This document shows, piece by piece, positions 40,040 through 49,269 of a stretch of DNA of 64,000 nt (positions within the stretch are counted from its first letter, which is position 1; each line of letters opens with the position of its first letter). A program made the translations under genes and the position numbers. The stretch comes from Lacrimispora xylanisolvens (lineage in GTDB: Bacteria; Bacillota; Clostridia; Lachnospirales; Lachnospiraceae): NCBI GenBank assembly GCA_017084465.1, contig CP070896.1, forward strand, positions 4,763,501 to 4,827,500, written 5' to 3'. Below the pieces are notes generated by a model, which was given only the letters and a program-made list of their open reading frames with translations, ran no database searches and had not been told where the DNA came from.

Positions 40040-40915
40040 TCAGAGCATGTCCATAAATTGTCTGGAAGCCTGAGAAACGGGTATATTTTCATTATAGGCC
40101 ACGACCATCTGGCGTGTGGGCAGTTTTTCTGTCAGCCTTACCTGAAATAAGTCCCTGTCATTATTAGGAATGCAGAAATCAGGAACGAAAGCGATTCCAA
40201 GTCCGATCCGGGCCAGATCAATTAAAAGATCGTTGCTGCTTAATTCAATTTCAGGAACTAAATCCAGCTGCTCCTTCTGGAACATATGGTGGAGAAATTC
40301 ACTTGTGGTGCTTTTCCGGTCCAGCATAAGAATGGGATAGGTCTGAAGCCTCTGAAGATTAACCGTCTCCCCTTTTAATGGAAAGTATTCCTGATTTGCC
40401 ACAAATACATCTGAAAATTCATTAATCACCCGGAATTTCTGGGAACTGAGAAGACCGGAGTTGGGATAATTAGTGATGATGAAATCTACCTGGCCATTGG
40501 CCAGCAGATGAGCGCATTCAATGGATGTCTGGTTGGTAACCTTAATGTGCACATTGGGGTAGGCTTTGTGGAATCTGTTTAAATAGGGAACCAGAAAGTA
40601 ACGGCAGATAGTATCACTAGCTCCGATGCGCAGCTGCCCTCCGTTTAAGGTATTGGCTTCCAATAGCTGATTTTCTCCCTTTTGGATCAGATTAATGGCA
40701 GGTTCGATGTGCTTTAAAAGAATCTCCCCTTCGGGAGTGAGCTGAACCTTCTTGGTGCTTCTGATAAAGAGTGTCTGGTTTAATTTCTTCTCCAGTACCT
40801 TGACTGACTGGCTGACTGCAGACTGGGAAATAAAGAGCTGTTTGGAGGCTTCAGAAAAGCTAAGTGTAGCGGCAACATGATAAAAAACCTTGTACAGTTC
40901 ATAATTAATATCCAT
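40040..40915 (-). CDS. LysR-family transcriptional regulator
   Basis: About 291 residues. The N-terminal winged helix (YHVAATLSFSEASKQLFISQSAVSQSVKVLEKKLN) and RSTKKVQLTPEGEILL linker are standard LysR. A type 2 periplasmic-binding-like effector domain follows (LRIGASDTICRYFLVPYLNRF). Two adjacent ATGs; the second (40915) is seven bases from AGGAGG and is preferred. It is divergent from the sigma-like gene, which it may control. Ligand unknown. Confidence 0.92.
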   Translation of the reverse strand: MDINYELYKVFYHVAATLSFSEASKQLFISQSAVSQSVKVLEKKLNQTLFIRSTKKVQLTPEGEILLKHIEPAINLIQKGENQLLEANTLNGGQLRIGASDTICRYFLVPYLNRFHKAYPNVHIKVTNQTSIECAHLLANGQVDFIITNYPNSGLLSSQKFRVINEFSDVFVANQEYFPLKGETVNLQRLQTYPILMLDRKSTTSEFLHHMFQKEQLDLVPEIELSSNDLLIDLARIGLGIAFVPDFCIPNNDRDLFQVRLTEKLPTRQMVVAYNENIPVSQASRQFMDML

Positions 40916-40978
40916 CATTAGCCCTCCTTATAAATATAAGGATATTCTATCACAATATTGAATGATTTGTAAAGGAAA

Positions 40979-41007
40979 TTGACAAATTAATTGGACTGCG
41001 GTATAGT
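40979..41007 (+). promoter_or_regulatory. Promoter of the sigma-like gene
   Basis: TTGACA, 17 bp, TATAGT, 47 bp before the start codon and in the divergent region with lysR. Confidence 0.75.
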
Positions 41008-41053
41008 AACGGGCACAGGAATTAAGTGATGATAAATAAAGGAGTGAAAAAAT

Positions 41054-41654
41054 ATGCATGATAATTTTTACCAGATGTATTTAGACGAGATGGGAGAGAT
41101 CACTCCCTGTACCGGAGAAGAACAATTAAAGCTGATTTCAGATTTAAGAAAAGGAAATCAGGAAGCGAAAAAAGAGACTGGTAGAAGGAAATTTAAGAAC
41201 CGCTCTGGAGTATGCCAAGGAGTATGACGGAAAAGGCGTGCTGTTATCGGATCTTGTTCAGGAAGCCAATATGGCACTTTTAATGGCAGTGGAAGAATAT
41301 GCAAAGGCAGGCGGAGAGAAAGGATTTGACAGCTATGTGGCCGAAAAGATAAAGAAGTCTCTGGAAGTGGCTGTAGAAGAAGAAGCGTCTGCAGACCAGA
41401 CTGGAGAGGAACTGGCGGCCAGAGTCAATGTACTTCAGCAAATCGCCCAGACCCTTGCAGCAGAGCTTGGACGTGAGGCAACGGTAGAGGAACTGGCAGA
41501 CAAGATGAAGATGAGCGTGGATGAGATTCGGGGAATCATGAAGATGGCAATGGATGCAGTGAGTCTGAATGCGGAAAATGCAGATTTAGAGGCATTGGCA
41601 GAGATGAGTGAGATGGAAATAACCGACTCAGAAGACTACGACTACGAAGTTTAA
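41054..41654 (+). CDS. Sigma-70-like protein without region 4 (one frameshift)
   Basis: After repair, about 199 residues. The start resembles sigma region 1.2 (YQMYLDEMGEITPCTGEEQ), then comes the region 2.1-2.2 pattern RLVEGNLRTALEYAKEYDGKG and LLSDLVQEANMALLMAVEEY, and later a region 3-like helical unit (IAQTLAAELGREATVEELADKMKMSVDEI). The aromatic region 2.3-2.4 and the region 4 helix-turn-helix that read promoter -10 and -35 boxes are missing. The end is acidic. The frame breaks at the six-A run 41168-41173. It may bind core polymerase or act as a decoy; function unknown. Confidence 0.75.
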
Positions 41655-41672
41655 GATACCAGGAGAAAAAAA

Positions 41673-42287
41673 ATGAGGATATATCTGATACGCCATGGGC
41701 AGACAGATTGGAATATACAGGGGAAGATTCAGGGAAGCCATGACATCCCTCTCAATGAAACAGGACTGATGCAGGCAGAGTTACTGGCAGCTGGTATGGA
41801 ATCCAGACCGGTTAAAAAAATATTTTCCAGTACACTGAAACGTGCGATGGCAACGGCAGAGGCTCTTGCAGGCAGACAGGATGCAGAAATTATCCCCATG
41901 CCCCGGCTTGTGGAAGTGGAGTTTGGTGTATGGGAAGGCCTGACCTGGAAAGAGATTGAGGAAAGCTATCCAGGCGAATACAGACACTGGGTCATGGACC
42001 CTTCTCACGCGGCACCCCCCGGAGGAGAAAGCGAGAAAGAAATTTACCGGCGATGTAAGGAAGCAGTGAATGAGATTATCAGACAAACCGGTGGAAGAGA
42101 GGATATTGCAGTGGTTTCCCATGGAGCGACTCTTGCCTGTCTGGTTTCTGTCATGCTGGGGCCGGCTGAAGAAGATGAGAGCATTATAGTAGAAAATGCC
42201 AGCATCACCACCGTTCATTACAGTCCTCTCACTGAAATTTTTACAGTCCTTGAAAAGAATGATATATCTCATTTAGCGTCATCATAA
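41673..42287 (+). CDS. Histidine phosphatase (phosphoglycerate mutase-like)
   Basis: A 204-residue enzyme of the histidine phosphatase superfamily. The catalytic RHG motif is in IYLIRHGQTDWN, FSSTLKRAMATAEAL carries the second Arg, EFGVWEGLTWKEIE carries the Glu, and the second catalytic His lies in AVVSHGATLACL. Members include CobC, GpmB-like and broad phosphatases; the substrate cannot be fixed here. It sits 18 bp after the sigma-like gene, probably in the same transcript. Confidence 0.9.
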   Translation: MRIYLIRHGQTDWNIQGKIQGSHDIPLNETGLMQAELLAAGMESRPVKKIFSSTLKRAMATAEALAGRQDAEIIPMPRLVEVEFGVWEGLTWKEIEESYPGEYRHWVMDPSHAAPPGGESEKEIYRRCKEAVNEIIRQTGGREDIAVVSHGATLACLVSVMLGPAEEDESIIVENASITTVHYSPLTEIFTVLEKNDISHLASS

Positions 42288-42296
42288 AATCTTCCT

Positions 42297-42332
42297 ATAA
42301 AAAAAGGGGAAGCTTTTTAAAGCTTTCCCTGA
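42297..42332 (-). terminator. Terminator between the phosphatase and the convergent 105-residue gene
   Basis: AGGGAAAGCTTTAAAA pairs with AGCTTCCCC; on the minus strand it is followed by seven Ts. Confidence 0.8.
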
Positions 42333-42335
42333 TCT

Positions 42336-42653
42336 TTAATCAAACAATGTTTCAACCAGAATTTTCATCATGGAAGGGGTAGTGCGGATAAAAAGCTTGT
42401 CACGTCCGCTGCAACGGATAGACGTCTTAAGCATTTCCTCTTTCGCTGCGGCGGTATCAAAGATACCAACCATATTGGCGCAGGATTCCACAATGGAATT
42501 AATCTGTCCAGCCTTCTGGATAAAGGTATCGATGTGGCTTTCCCTAAGCTGTAAGCAGACTTCCAGATTAGGGCTCTGTCCGTCGGTCTGATACTGAGTG
42601 CTTTCAAATAAGTATTTCTGAGATAAATCTTTTAACTGCTGATCAAGTTCCAT
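42336..42653 (-). CDS. Uncharacterised 105-residue protein
   Basis: No recognised family. Predicted soluble and mostly helical, with LRESHIDTFIQKAGQINSIVESCANMVGIFD in the middle. A TGAAGGAGCGTT site lies upstream of the ATG on the minus strand. It stands alone between two genes of opposite direction, with its own strong terminator, which supports a real gene. Confidence 0.65.
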   Translation of the reverse strand: MELDQQLKDLSQKYLFESTQYQTDGQSPNLEVCLQLRESHIDTFIQKAGQINSIVESCANMVGIFDTAAAKEEMLKTSIRCSGRDKLFIRTTPSMMKILVETLFD

Positions 42654-42838
42654 TCAATTAACGCTCCTTCATAAAAAAATCCTTTACTACTATATTGTAA
42701 AAACTGATTTTTTTCAAGCGGTATTATGAAAAATGACAATAATTGTCGAAATATGTCGTTTTGTAATTCCGCATAAAGATATGGGAGATTTTGTTCCTGT
42801 TGTAAGACAATGAAAAATTGTGAATCATTTATCTAAGG

Positions 42839-42867
42839 TTGATTTTATGACCCCTCTATATTATGAT
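42839..42867 (+). promoter_or_regulatory. Promoter of the phosphofructokinase gene
   Basis: TTGATT at 42839-42844, 17-bp spacer, TATGAT at 42862-42867. A second palindrome, GACAATAATTGTC, lies about 90 bp further upstream (42735-42747). Confidence 0.65.
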
Positions 42868-42882
42868 ATAGTTATCAGAAAA

Positions 42883-42898
42883 TTGTAAGTACTTACAA
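42883..42898 (+). promoter_or_regulatory. Perfect 16-bp palindrome downstream of the pfp promoter
   Basis: TTGTAAGTACTTACAA, placed roughly +10 to +25 from the predicted transcription start. The position fits a repressor operator. The cognate regulator is unknown. Confidence 0.6.
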
Positions 42899-42928
42899 AA
42901 AAGAGTATCAGGGAGGAAACTGTTAATT

Positions 42929-44176
42929 ATGAAGGAAATCAGGGGTAATGTGATTGTCGGTCAGTCGGGAGGACCAACCGCAGTGATTAATTCCAGCCTT
43001 GTGGGAGTCTATAAAACGGCCAAAGACAGAGGGGCGAAGATTGTATATGGAATGCTTCATGGAATCCAGGGATTGCTTGAAGACCGGGTAGTGGACTTGT
43101 CTGAACATATAAAAAGTGATCTGGATATTGAACTGCTAAAGCGGACGCCCTCCTCTTATCTTGGTTCCTGCAGATTTAAACTGCCGGAGATCCATGAAGA
43201 CCAGGAGATTTACAAAAAGATATTTCACATTCTTGATGACATGGAGATTGAATATTTCTTCTACATAGGCGGCAATGATTCCATGGATACCATTAAGAAG
43301 CTGTCCGATTACTCTATATTAAATGGCAGCCGAATCCGTTTTATGGGAGTTCCAAAAACCATTGATAATGATCTGGCAGCCACCGATCATACGCCTGGTT
43401 ATGGAAGCGCTGCAAAGTATATCGGTTCCATTACAAAGGAAGTAATCCGGGATGGCCTGGTGTATGACCAGCAGAATGTGACCCTAATTGAAATTATGGG
43501 ACGGAATGCAGGATGGCTTACGGGTGCAGCAGCGCTTGCTAAGTGCGAGGACTGTGAGGGGCCGGATATGATTTTCCTTCCTGAGATTCCGTTTGATATC
43601 GAAGATTTTATGAATAAGATAGCAGGACTTCATAAACAGAAAAAATCAGTGGTAGTTGCCATTTCGGAAGGAATCCGGGTGGAAGACGGCAGATATGTCT
43701 GTGAACTGACAGATAACGTGGATTATGTGGATGCGTTTGGACACCGGCAGCTTACCGGAACAGCCAGATATCTTGCAAGCCGTATTGCAAGAGAAACCGG
43801 CTGTAAGACCAGAGCCATTGAATTCAGTTCCCTGCAGCGATGTGCTTCCCATATGGTATCCAGAGTGGATATTACAGAGGCCTATCAGGTTGGAGGAGCT
43901 GCTGTGAAAGCGGCATTTGAGGGCGAGACAGGTAAAATGGTAATTTTAAAACGGATCTCCGATGATCCTTATATCTGTGTGACCGATATTTACGATGTCC
44001 ATAAGGTTGCAAACATTGAGAAAAAGGTTCCAAGAGAGTGGATCAATGAAGCAGGTGATTATGTGACAGAAGAATTTTTAAACTATCTCCGGCCTCTGAT
44101 TCAGGCAGAGCTGACTCCTATCATGACCGATGGCCTGCCAAGGCATCTGTATTGCAAAAATAATAAGAATCAATAA
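42929..44176 (+). CDS. 6-phosphofructokinase, probably PPi-dependent
   Basis: A 415-residue PfkA-superfamily protein. The N-terminal GQSGGPTAVINSSL and the catalytic PKTIDNDLAATDHTPGYGSAAKY identify it. Lys in PKTIDND (rather than Gly in PGTIDND) is the mark of pyrophosphate-using enzymes; the GG-N-D segment (YIGGNDSMDT) replaces the usual GGDD or GGDG. It interconverts fructose 6-phosphate and fructose 1,6-bisphosphate in the cytoplasm. Length fits the long PPi clade. GGGAGG lies 12 bases before the ATG. It ends at a strong terminator. Confidence 0.88.
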   Translation: MKEIRGNVIVGQSGGPTAVINSSLVGVYKTAKDRGAKIVYGMLHGIQGLLEDRVVDLSEHIKSDLDIELLKRTPSSYLGSCRFKLPEIHEDQEIYKKIFHILDDMEIEYFFYIGGNDSMDTIKKLSDYSILNGSRIRFMGVPKTIDNDLAATDHTPGYGSAAKYIGSITKEVIRDGLVYDQQNVTLIEIMGRNAGWLTGAAALAKCEDCEGPDMIFLPEIPFDIEDFMNKIAGLHKQKKSVVVAISEGIRVEDGRYVCELTDNVDYVDAFGHRQLTGTARYLASRIARETGCKTRAIEFSSLQRCASHMVSRVDITEAYQVGGAAVKAAFEGETGKMVILKRISDDPYICVTDIYDVHKVANIEKKVPREWINEAGDYVTEEFLNYLRPLIQAELTPIMTDGLPRHLYCKNNKNQ

Positions 44177-44180
44177 AGAA

Positions 44181-44216
44181 ACGGTGCCGAAACCAGATGA
44201 TTTCGGCACCGTTTTA
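44181..44216 (+). terminator. Terminator after the phosphofructokinase gene
   Basis: Perfect 12-bp stem ACGGTGCCGAAA with TTTCGGCACCGT, 8-base loop, then TTTA. Confidence 0.92.
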
Positions 44217-44349
44217 TTAATAAAAGTGATCAATGACATAAGATATATTAATTTCTCTAATCGATATGTTTTATGGTATGATATTTGTACGATAATAACA
44301 GGGAAGTCTGACCTGATAGATCATAAGGATTCTTTACAAGGAGGAAATT

Positions 44350-47300
44350 ATGAGTGTAAGAAGAGTATACGTTGAGAAAAAAGCAGCTTATGCCGTAAAA
44401 GCAGGAGAACTGAAAGAGGAAATCGCAAATTATCTGGGAATTGGCACAGTAACGGATGTGCGGGTTCTGATTCGGTATGATGTGGAAAATATTTCGGAGG
44501 AGACCTATAAACTGGCTCTCACTACCGTCTTTTCAGAACCTGCGCTTGATCTGGTTTATGAAGAGGAGGTTCCGGTTAAAGAAGGAGATAACGTTTTTAC
44601 GGTAGAATATCTTCCCGGACAGTTTGACCAGAGAGCGGATTCTGCAGAGCAGTGTGTGAAAATTCTCAAAGAAGATGAGGAGCCGGTAATTAAATCGGCT
44701 GTTACTTATGTCATTTCCGGCGCTCTTACTAACGCTCAGACTGAGGAAGTGAAATCCTTTTGTATTAATCCGGTAGATTCCAGGCAGGCAGAAGAGACAA
44801 AACCACAGACGCTGGTTACTGTATTTGACATACCAGAGGATGTCATTGTTTTTGACGGATTTAAAAGTCTGGAAGAGTTAAAGCTTAAGGAATTATATCA
44901 ATCGTTAAACCTTGCCATGACATTTCAGGATTTCCTCCACATTCAGAATTATTACAGGGATGAAGAGCACAGAGACCCGACCATGACGGAAATCCGGGTA
45001 CTTGATACTTACTGGTCAGATCATTGCCGCCATACCACGTTTCAGACCGAGTTAAAGGACGTGGAATTTACGGATGGGGACTATAAAAAGCCAATGGAAG
45101 CAACCTACCAGCGCTATCTTTCTGACCGGGAGGAAGTTTTAAAAGGAAAGAGCGGAAAGTTTGTATGTCTCATGGATCTGGCTTTGATGGCTATGAAAAA
45201 GCTGCGTCTGGAAGGAAAGCTTGAAGATCTGGAAGTATCGGATGAAATCAATGCATGCAGCATTGTAGTTCCGGTGGAGATTGACGGAAAAGAAGAAGAG
45301 TGGCTGGTAAACTTTAAAAATGAGACTCACAATCATCCCACCGAAATCGAGCCTTTCGGAGGTGCGGCAACCTGTCTTGGCGGTGCCATCAGGGATCCCC
45401 TTTCCGGACGTACCTACGTATATCAGGCCATGCGCGTAACCGGCGCTGCTGATCCTACAAGATCATTAAAGGAAACATTAAAGGGAAAGCTGCCTCAGAG
45501 AAAGATTGTGACTGGAGCTGCCAGAGGATACAGTTCTTATGGAAATCAGATTGGTCTTGCAACCGGTTATGTAAAGGAGATCTATCACCCCAATTACGTA
45601 GCAAAGAGAATGGAAATCGGAGCGGTTATGGGCGCAGCTCCCAGAAAAAATGTGATTCGGGAAACTTCCGATCCGGGAGATATTATTATCCTGCTTGGTG
45701 GAAGAACGGGACGTGACGGCTGCGGAGGTGCGACTGGTTCCTCCAAGGTTCATACAGAGGATTCCATTGAAACCTGTGGTGCAGAAGTTCAAAAGGGAAA
45801 TGCTCCCACAGAAAGAAAGATACAGAGATTATTCCGCAGGGCAGAAGTCAGCCGAATCATAAAAAAGTGCAATGACTTCGGTGCAGGTGGTGTTTCAGTC
45901 GCAATCGGAGAGCTGGCAGAGGGGCTTAAAATCGATCTGGACAAGGTTCCTAAAAAGTATGCCGGACTTGACGGTACAGAAATCGCTATTTCTGAGTCCC
46001 AGGAGCGTATGGCAGTGGTAATTGATCCAAAAGAAGTGGATCAGTTCCTTTCCTATGCAGCAGAGGAGAACTTAGAGGCGGTAGCAGTTGCGGTTGTAAC
46101 GGAAGAACCAAGGCTGGTGATGAGCTGGAGAGGGAAAACCATTGTTGATATCAGCCGTGGATTTTTAGACACCAACGGAGCTCATCAGGAAGCGTCGGTT
46201 ATTGTGGAAGTTCCGTCAAAAGAAGGCAGTGCGTTTGGTAAGAAGGAAGTGGAAAATGTAAAGAGTACGTGGCTTAACCTGCTTTCCGGCTTAAATGTAT
46301 GTTCCCAAAAGGGGCTGGTGGAGATGTTTGACGGTTCCATCGGTGCAGGTAGTGTCTTTATGCCATATGGAGGCAGATACCAGCTGACTGAGACACAGTC
46401 CATGGTAGCAAAACTTCCTATGGAACAGGGAACCACCGATACGGTAACCATGATGAGCTATGGATTTGATCCCTATTTATCCAGCTGGAGCCCTTATCAC
46501 GGCGCAATCTATGCAGTTTTGTCATCAGTAGCCAAAATCGCGGCAGCAGGCGGTGATTACAAAAAGATCCGTTTCACCTTCCAGGAATATTTCCGCCGCA
46601 TGTCAGAAGATCCTGCACGCTGGAGCCAGCCATTTGCAGCTCTTTTAGGCGCTTACCATGCTCAGATGGGCTTTGGCCTGCCGTCTATTGGTGGAAAGGA
46701 CAGTATGTCGGGTACGTTCCAGGATGTGGATGTTCCCCCAACTCTTGTTTCCTTTGCAGTGGATATTGCCAGCCATAAGCACATTATTACGCCAGAACTG
46801 AAACAGCCGGGAAGCAGTCTTGTGCTGATTGAAATTCAAAAGGACGAATATGATCTTCCGGTATATGAACAGGTGATGGATCTTTACGGAAAATTATTTG
46901 AAGATATTAAGGCTAAACGCGTAATTTCAGCCTATGCAGTGGAAAGCAATGGTATCTGCGAGGCAGTGAGCAAGATGGCATTTGGAAACAAGCTTGGTGT
47001 TAAGCTTCATGATACTGTGAAACCGGAACAGCTTTTTGAGGCAGGCTGGGGTAATCTGGTTTGTGAAATTCCGGCTGATAAGATGGCAGAACTTTTAATT
47101 CCTTATACCGTAATCGGTACAGTAACGGATGAGGGAGTGTTTGAATATGGAACAGTTGCAATCTCTGTAGAGGAGGCAATTCATGCATGGACAAAGACTC
47201 TTGAGGAGGTATTCCCTACCAATTCCGGTGCAAAAGAGGAAACGGCAGCTGAGAAATTATATGAGACATCAAATGTCTATGTATGCAGGAACAAGGTTGC

Positions 47301-48088
47301 AAAGCCTACCGTATTTATTCCGGTATTTCCAGGAACAAACTGCGAATACGACAGCACAAAAGCCTTTGAAAAAAGCAGGTGCCAACGTGGTTACCCGTGT
47401 ATTTAGAAACTTAACTGCCAGTGACATCCGGGAATCAATCGAGTGTTATAAATCCCAGATCAGCAAATCCCAGATCGTGATGTTCCCAGGTGGATTTTCC
47501 GCTGGTGATGAGCCCGACGGTTCTGCCAAATTCTTTGCAGCAGTGTTTAGAAATGAGGCAATCAAAGAAGAAATTACAAAGCTTATGGAAGAAAGAGACG
47601 GACTGATGTTAGGTATCTGCAACGGTTTCCAGGCACTGATTAAGCTGGGGCTGGTACCGGAAGGCGCTGTTACAAAACAGAGAGAGGATTCCCCCACTCT
47701 TGCCATGAATACCATCGGACGCCATATTTCCAAGATGGTTTATACAAAAGTGGTATCTAACAAGTCCCCATGGCTTTCCGGTGCACAATTAGGCGGCGTT
47801 TACTGCAATCCCGCTTCTCATGGTGAGGGACGGTTTGTTGCCAATGAGGAATGGCTGGAGAAGCTGATACAAAACGGACAGGTGGCAACTCAGTATGTAG
47901 ATGCATCTGGCTGCCCAACCATGGCTGAGGACTGGAATCCAAACGGCTCTTATATGGCGATTGAAGGAATTACAAGTCCTGACGGAAGAATCCTTGGCAA
48001 AATGGCACATTCCGAGCGGCGGGGTGACGGCGTTGCCATGAATATCTATGGGGAACAGGATATGTTAGTTTTTTTGAATCCGGAGTAA
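44350..48088 (+). CDS. purL: Phosphoribosylformylglycinamidine synthase, single-chain PurL (one frameshift)
   Basis: After repair, about 1245 residues, the large one-chain form. It contains the linker region with SDHCRHTTFQTELKDVEF, FKNETHNHPTEIEPFGGAATCLGGAIRD (substrate site), two AIRS-like halves (GGAGDYKKIRFT-like segment AAGGDYKKIRFTFQEYF and GLPSIGGKDSMSGTF), and a C-terminal glutamine amidotransferase with FPGTNCEYDS and the nucleophile Cys in MLGICNGFQALIKLG. It catalyses the fourth step of purine synthesis. The frame breaks at the six-A run 47369-47374; five As give AFEKAGANVVTRVF. No purine riboswitch or PurBox is seen upstream. Confidence 0.95.
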
Positions 48089-48112
48089 ATTATTTCAAAT
48101 AAATAAGGCATG

Positions 48113-48161
48113 AAAATCAGCCTGGTCTGCGAATTGATACCGCAGCTCAGGCTGATTTTTG
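48113..48161 (+). terminator. Bidirectional terminator between purL and araC
   Basis: AAAATCAGCCTG with CAGGCTGATTTTT, and an inner CTGCG/CGCAG stem. Serves convergent genes. Confidence 0.88.
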
Positions 48162-48162
48162 T

Positions 48163-48972
48163 TCATTTTAGGGGCTTCTTCTCTTCCAGGAAGCAGGCAG
48201 AGGGAGGGATTCCCTTTTTAGCCTTAAACAACTTACTGAAATAAAAAATATCGGAAAAACCACATTGCAGAGCCACTTCCCCCACACTGTATTCCCCGCT
48301 TTTTAATAAGTTTTCAGCGTAGTTTAAGCGTATGGAAATGAGATACTGCTTAAATGTCATCCCAGTGACTTTTTGAAAGAGGTTTCCATAATATGCCGGG
48401 TGAAGATGATATCTTTTTGCCATCTCTTCCGTGGTTAAGTTCTCCCAGTAATGAGCACTCATATAGTGGATGCTGCTTTTAATGCGGGGATCATCCTGGC
48501 TGGCGTGATTTTTGTTTAGAAGCTGGTCTAAAATCAGATGAAGTATCATGCACAGAATGGCTCTTACCTTTAGCATATAACCGAAATTTTGCTGCAGCCA
48601 CTCACTGTGCATCTCATTATAAAGAGCAATCAGCTGTGGATTGCTTCCGATGTGGCTGATATACGGCAGAGGAAGTGTAACATACTCACCTGTCTGGTTG
48701 CGGAGGCGAAAGTTGGTGGCATAGCATTCAATCAGATCATCGGGGATACTGGTGGCTGCCCGGTAGCTGTTCTGGGGAATGCAGATTAAATCTCCTTTAT
48801 TCACAATATAGGTCTGATCATTAATGGTATATTCGGCTTTCCCGTCCATTACATAGGTGATATCAATAAAGGAGGTAATGCAGGGCTCAATCTTCCAGCC
48901 GGGAGTAGGTTTTCTGTGAATGTAGTAGTGAAGTTCCGGTATCAGATTGTTAAAATCCAGTTCCTCGGTCAT
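48163..48972 (-). CDS. AraC-family transcriptional regulator with cupin sensor
   Basis: A 269-residue regulator. The N-terminal half is a cupin-like sugar-sensing domain (DITYVMDGKAEYTINDQTYIVNKGDLICIPQNS). The C-terminal half has the two AraC helix-turn-helix units (EMAKRYHLHPAYYGNLFQKVTG and ALQCGFSDIFYFSKLFKAKKG). It is divergent from the alpha-glucuronidase operon and is the likely activator of it. An AGGAGCGTTCCAT arrangement gives a ribosome binding site before the ATG at 48972. Confidence 0.93.
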   Translation of the reverse strand: MTEELDFNNLIPELHYYIHRKPTPGWKIEPCITSFIDITYVMDGKAEYTINDQTYIVNKGDLICIPQNSYRAATSIPDDLIECYATNFRLRNQTGEYVTLPLPYISHIGSNPQLIALYNEMHSEWLQQNFGYMLKVRAILCMILHLILDQLLNKNHASQDDPRIKSSIHYMSAHYWENLTTEEMAKRYHLHPAYYGNLFQKVTGMTFKQYLISIRLNYAENLLKSGEYSVGEVALQCGFSDIFYFSKLFKAKKGIPPSACFLEEKKPLK

Positions 48973-49216
48973 ATGGAACGCTCCTTTCTATGGAAAAACC
49001 CAATTTAAAATAATTATTAAATTAGTACAAGTAAATATTTTTAAAAATTTGTCGATTTATGCGCTTAATCGTATTATATGGCATTGATAATCACAATACA
49101 AGTCTATTTTATCAAAAAATAATCTTTAATAATTACAAAAATCTTAAATCATTCCATTCTCATAATTTGTGCAATTTGCTATGATACACCTATCGGACGA
49201 AGCTTTGTTTGTAATG

Positions 49217-49231
49217 TTTTACATAGTAAAA
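49217..49231 (+). promoter_or_regulatory. Palindrome in the araC/GH67 divergent region
   Basis: TTTTAC, ATA, GTAAAA: perfect 6-bp arms about 40 bp before the GH67 start. A TATGAT box lies at 49180-49185, and TCGGAC occurs twice nearby (49193-49198 and about 49243-49248). Any of these could be regulator sites. The rest of this 297-bp gap is AT-rich with no other visible feature. Confidence 0.4.
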
Positions 49232-49269
49232 AATGATAATTGTCGGACTGAGTGCAGGAAGGAATAGGG

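Noticed and set aside
41054..41654. Full-length alternative sigma factor split by frameshift
   Set aside because: All downstream bases up to the phosphatase gene are accounted for in the repaired frame, leaving no room for region 4.
44217..44349. Purine riboswitch or PurR box upstream of purL
   Set aside because: I looked for the conserved purine aptamer junction and found none; only a TATGAT-like box near 44277 is visible.
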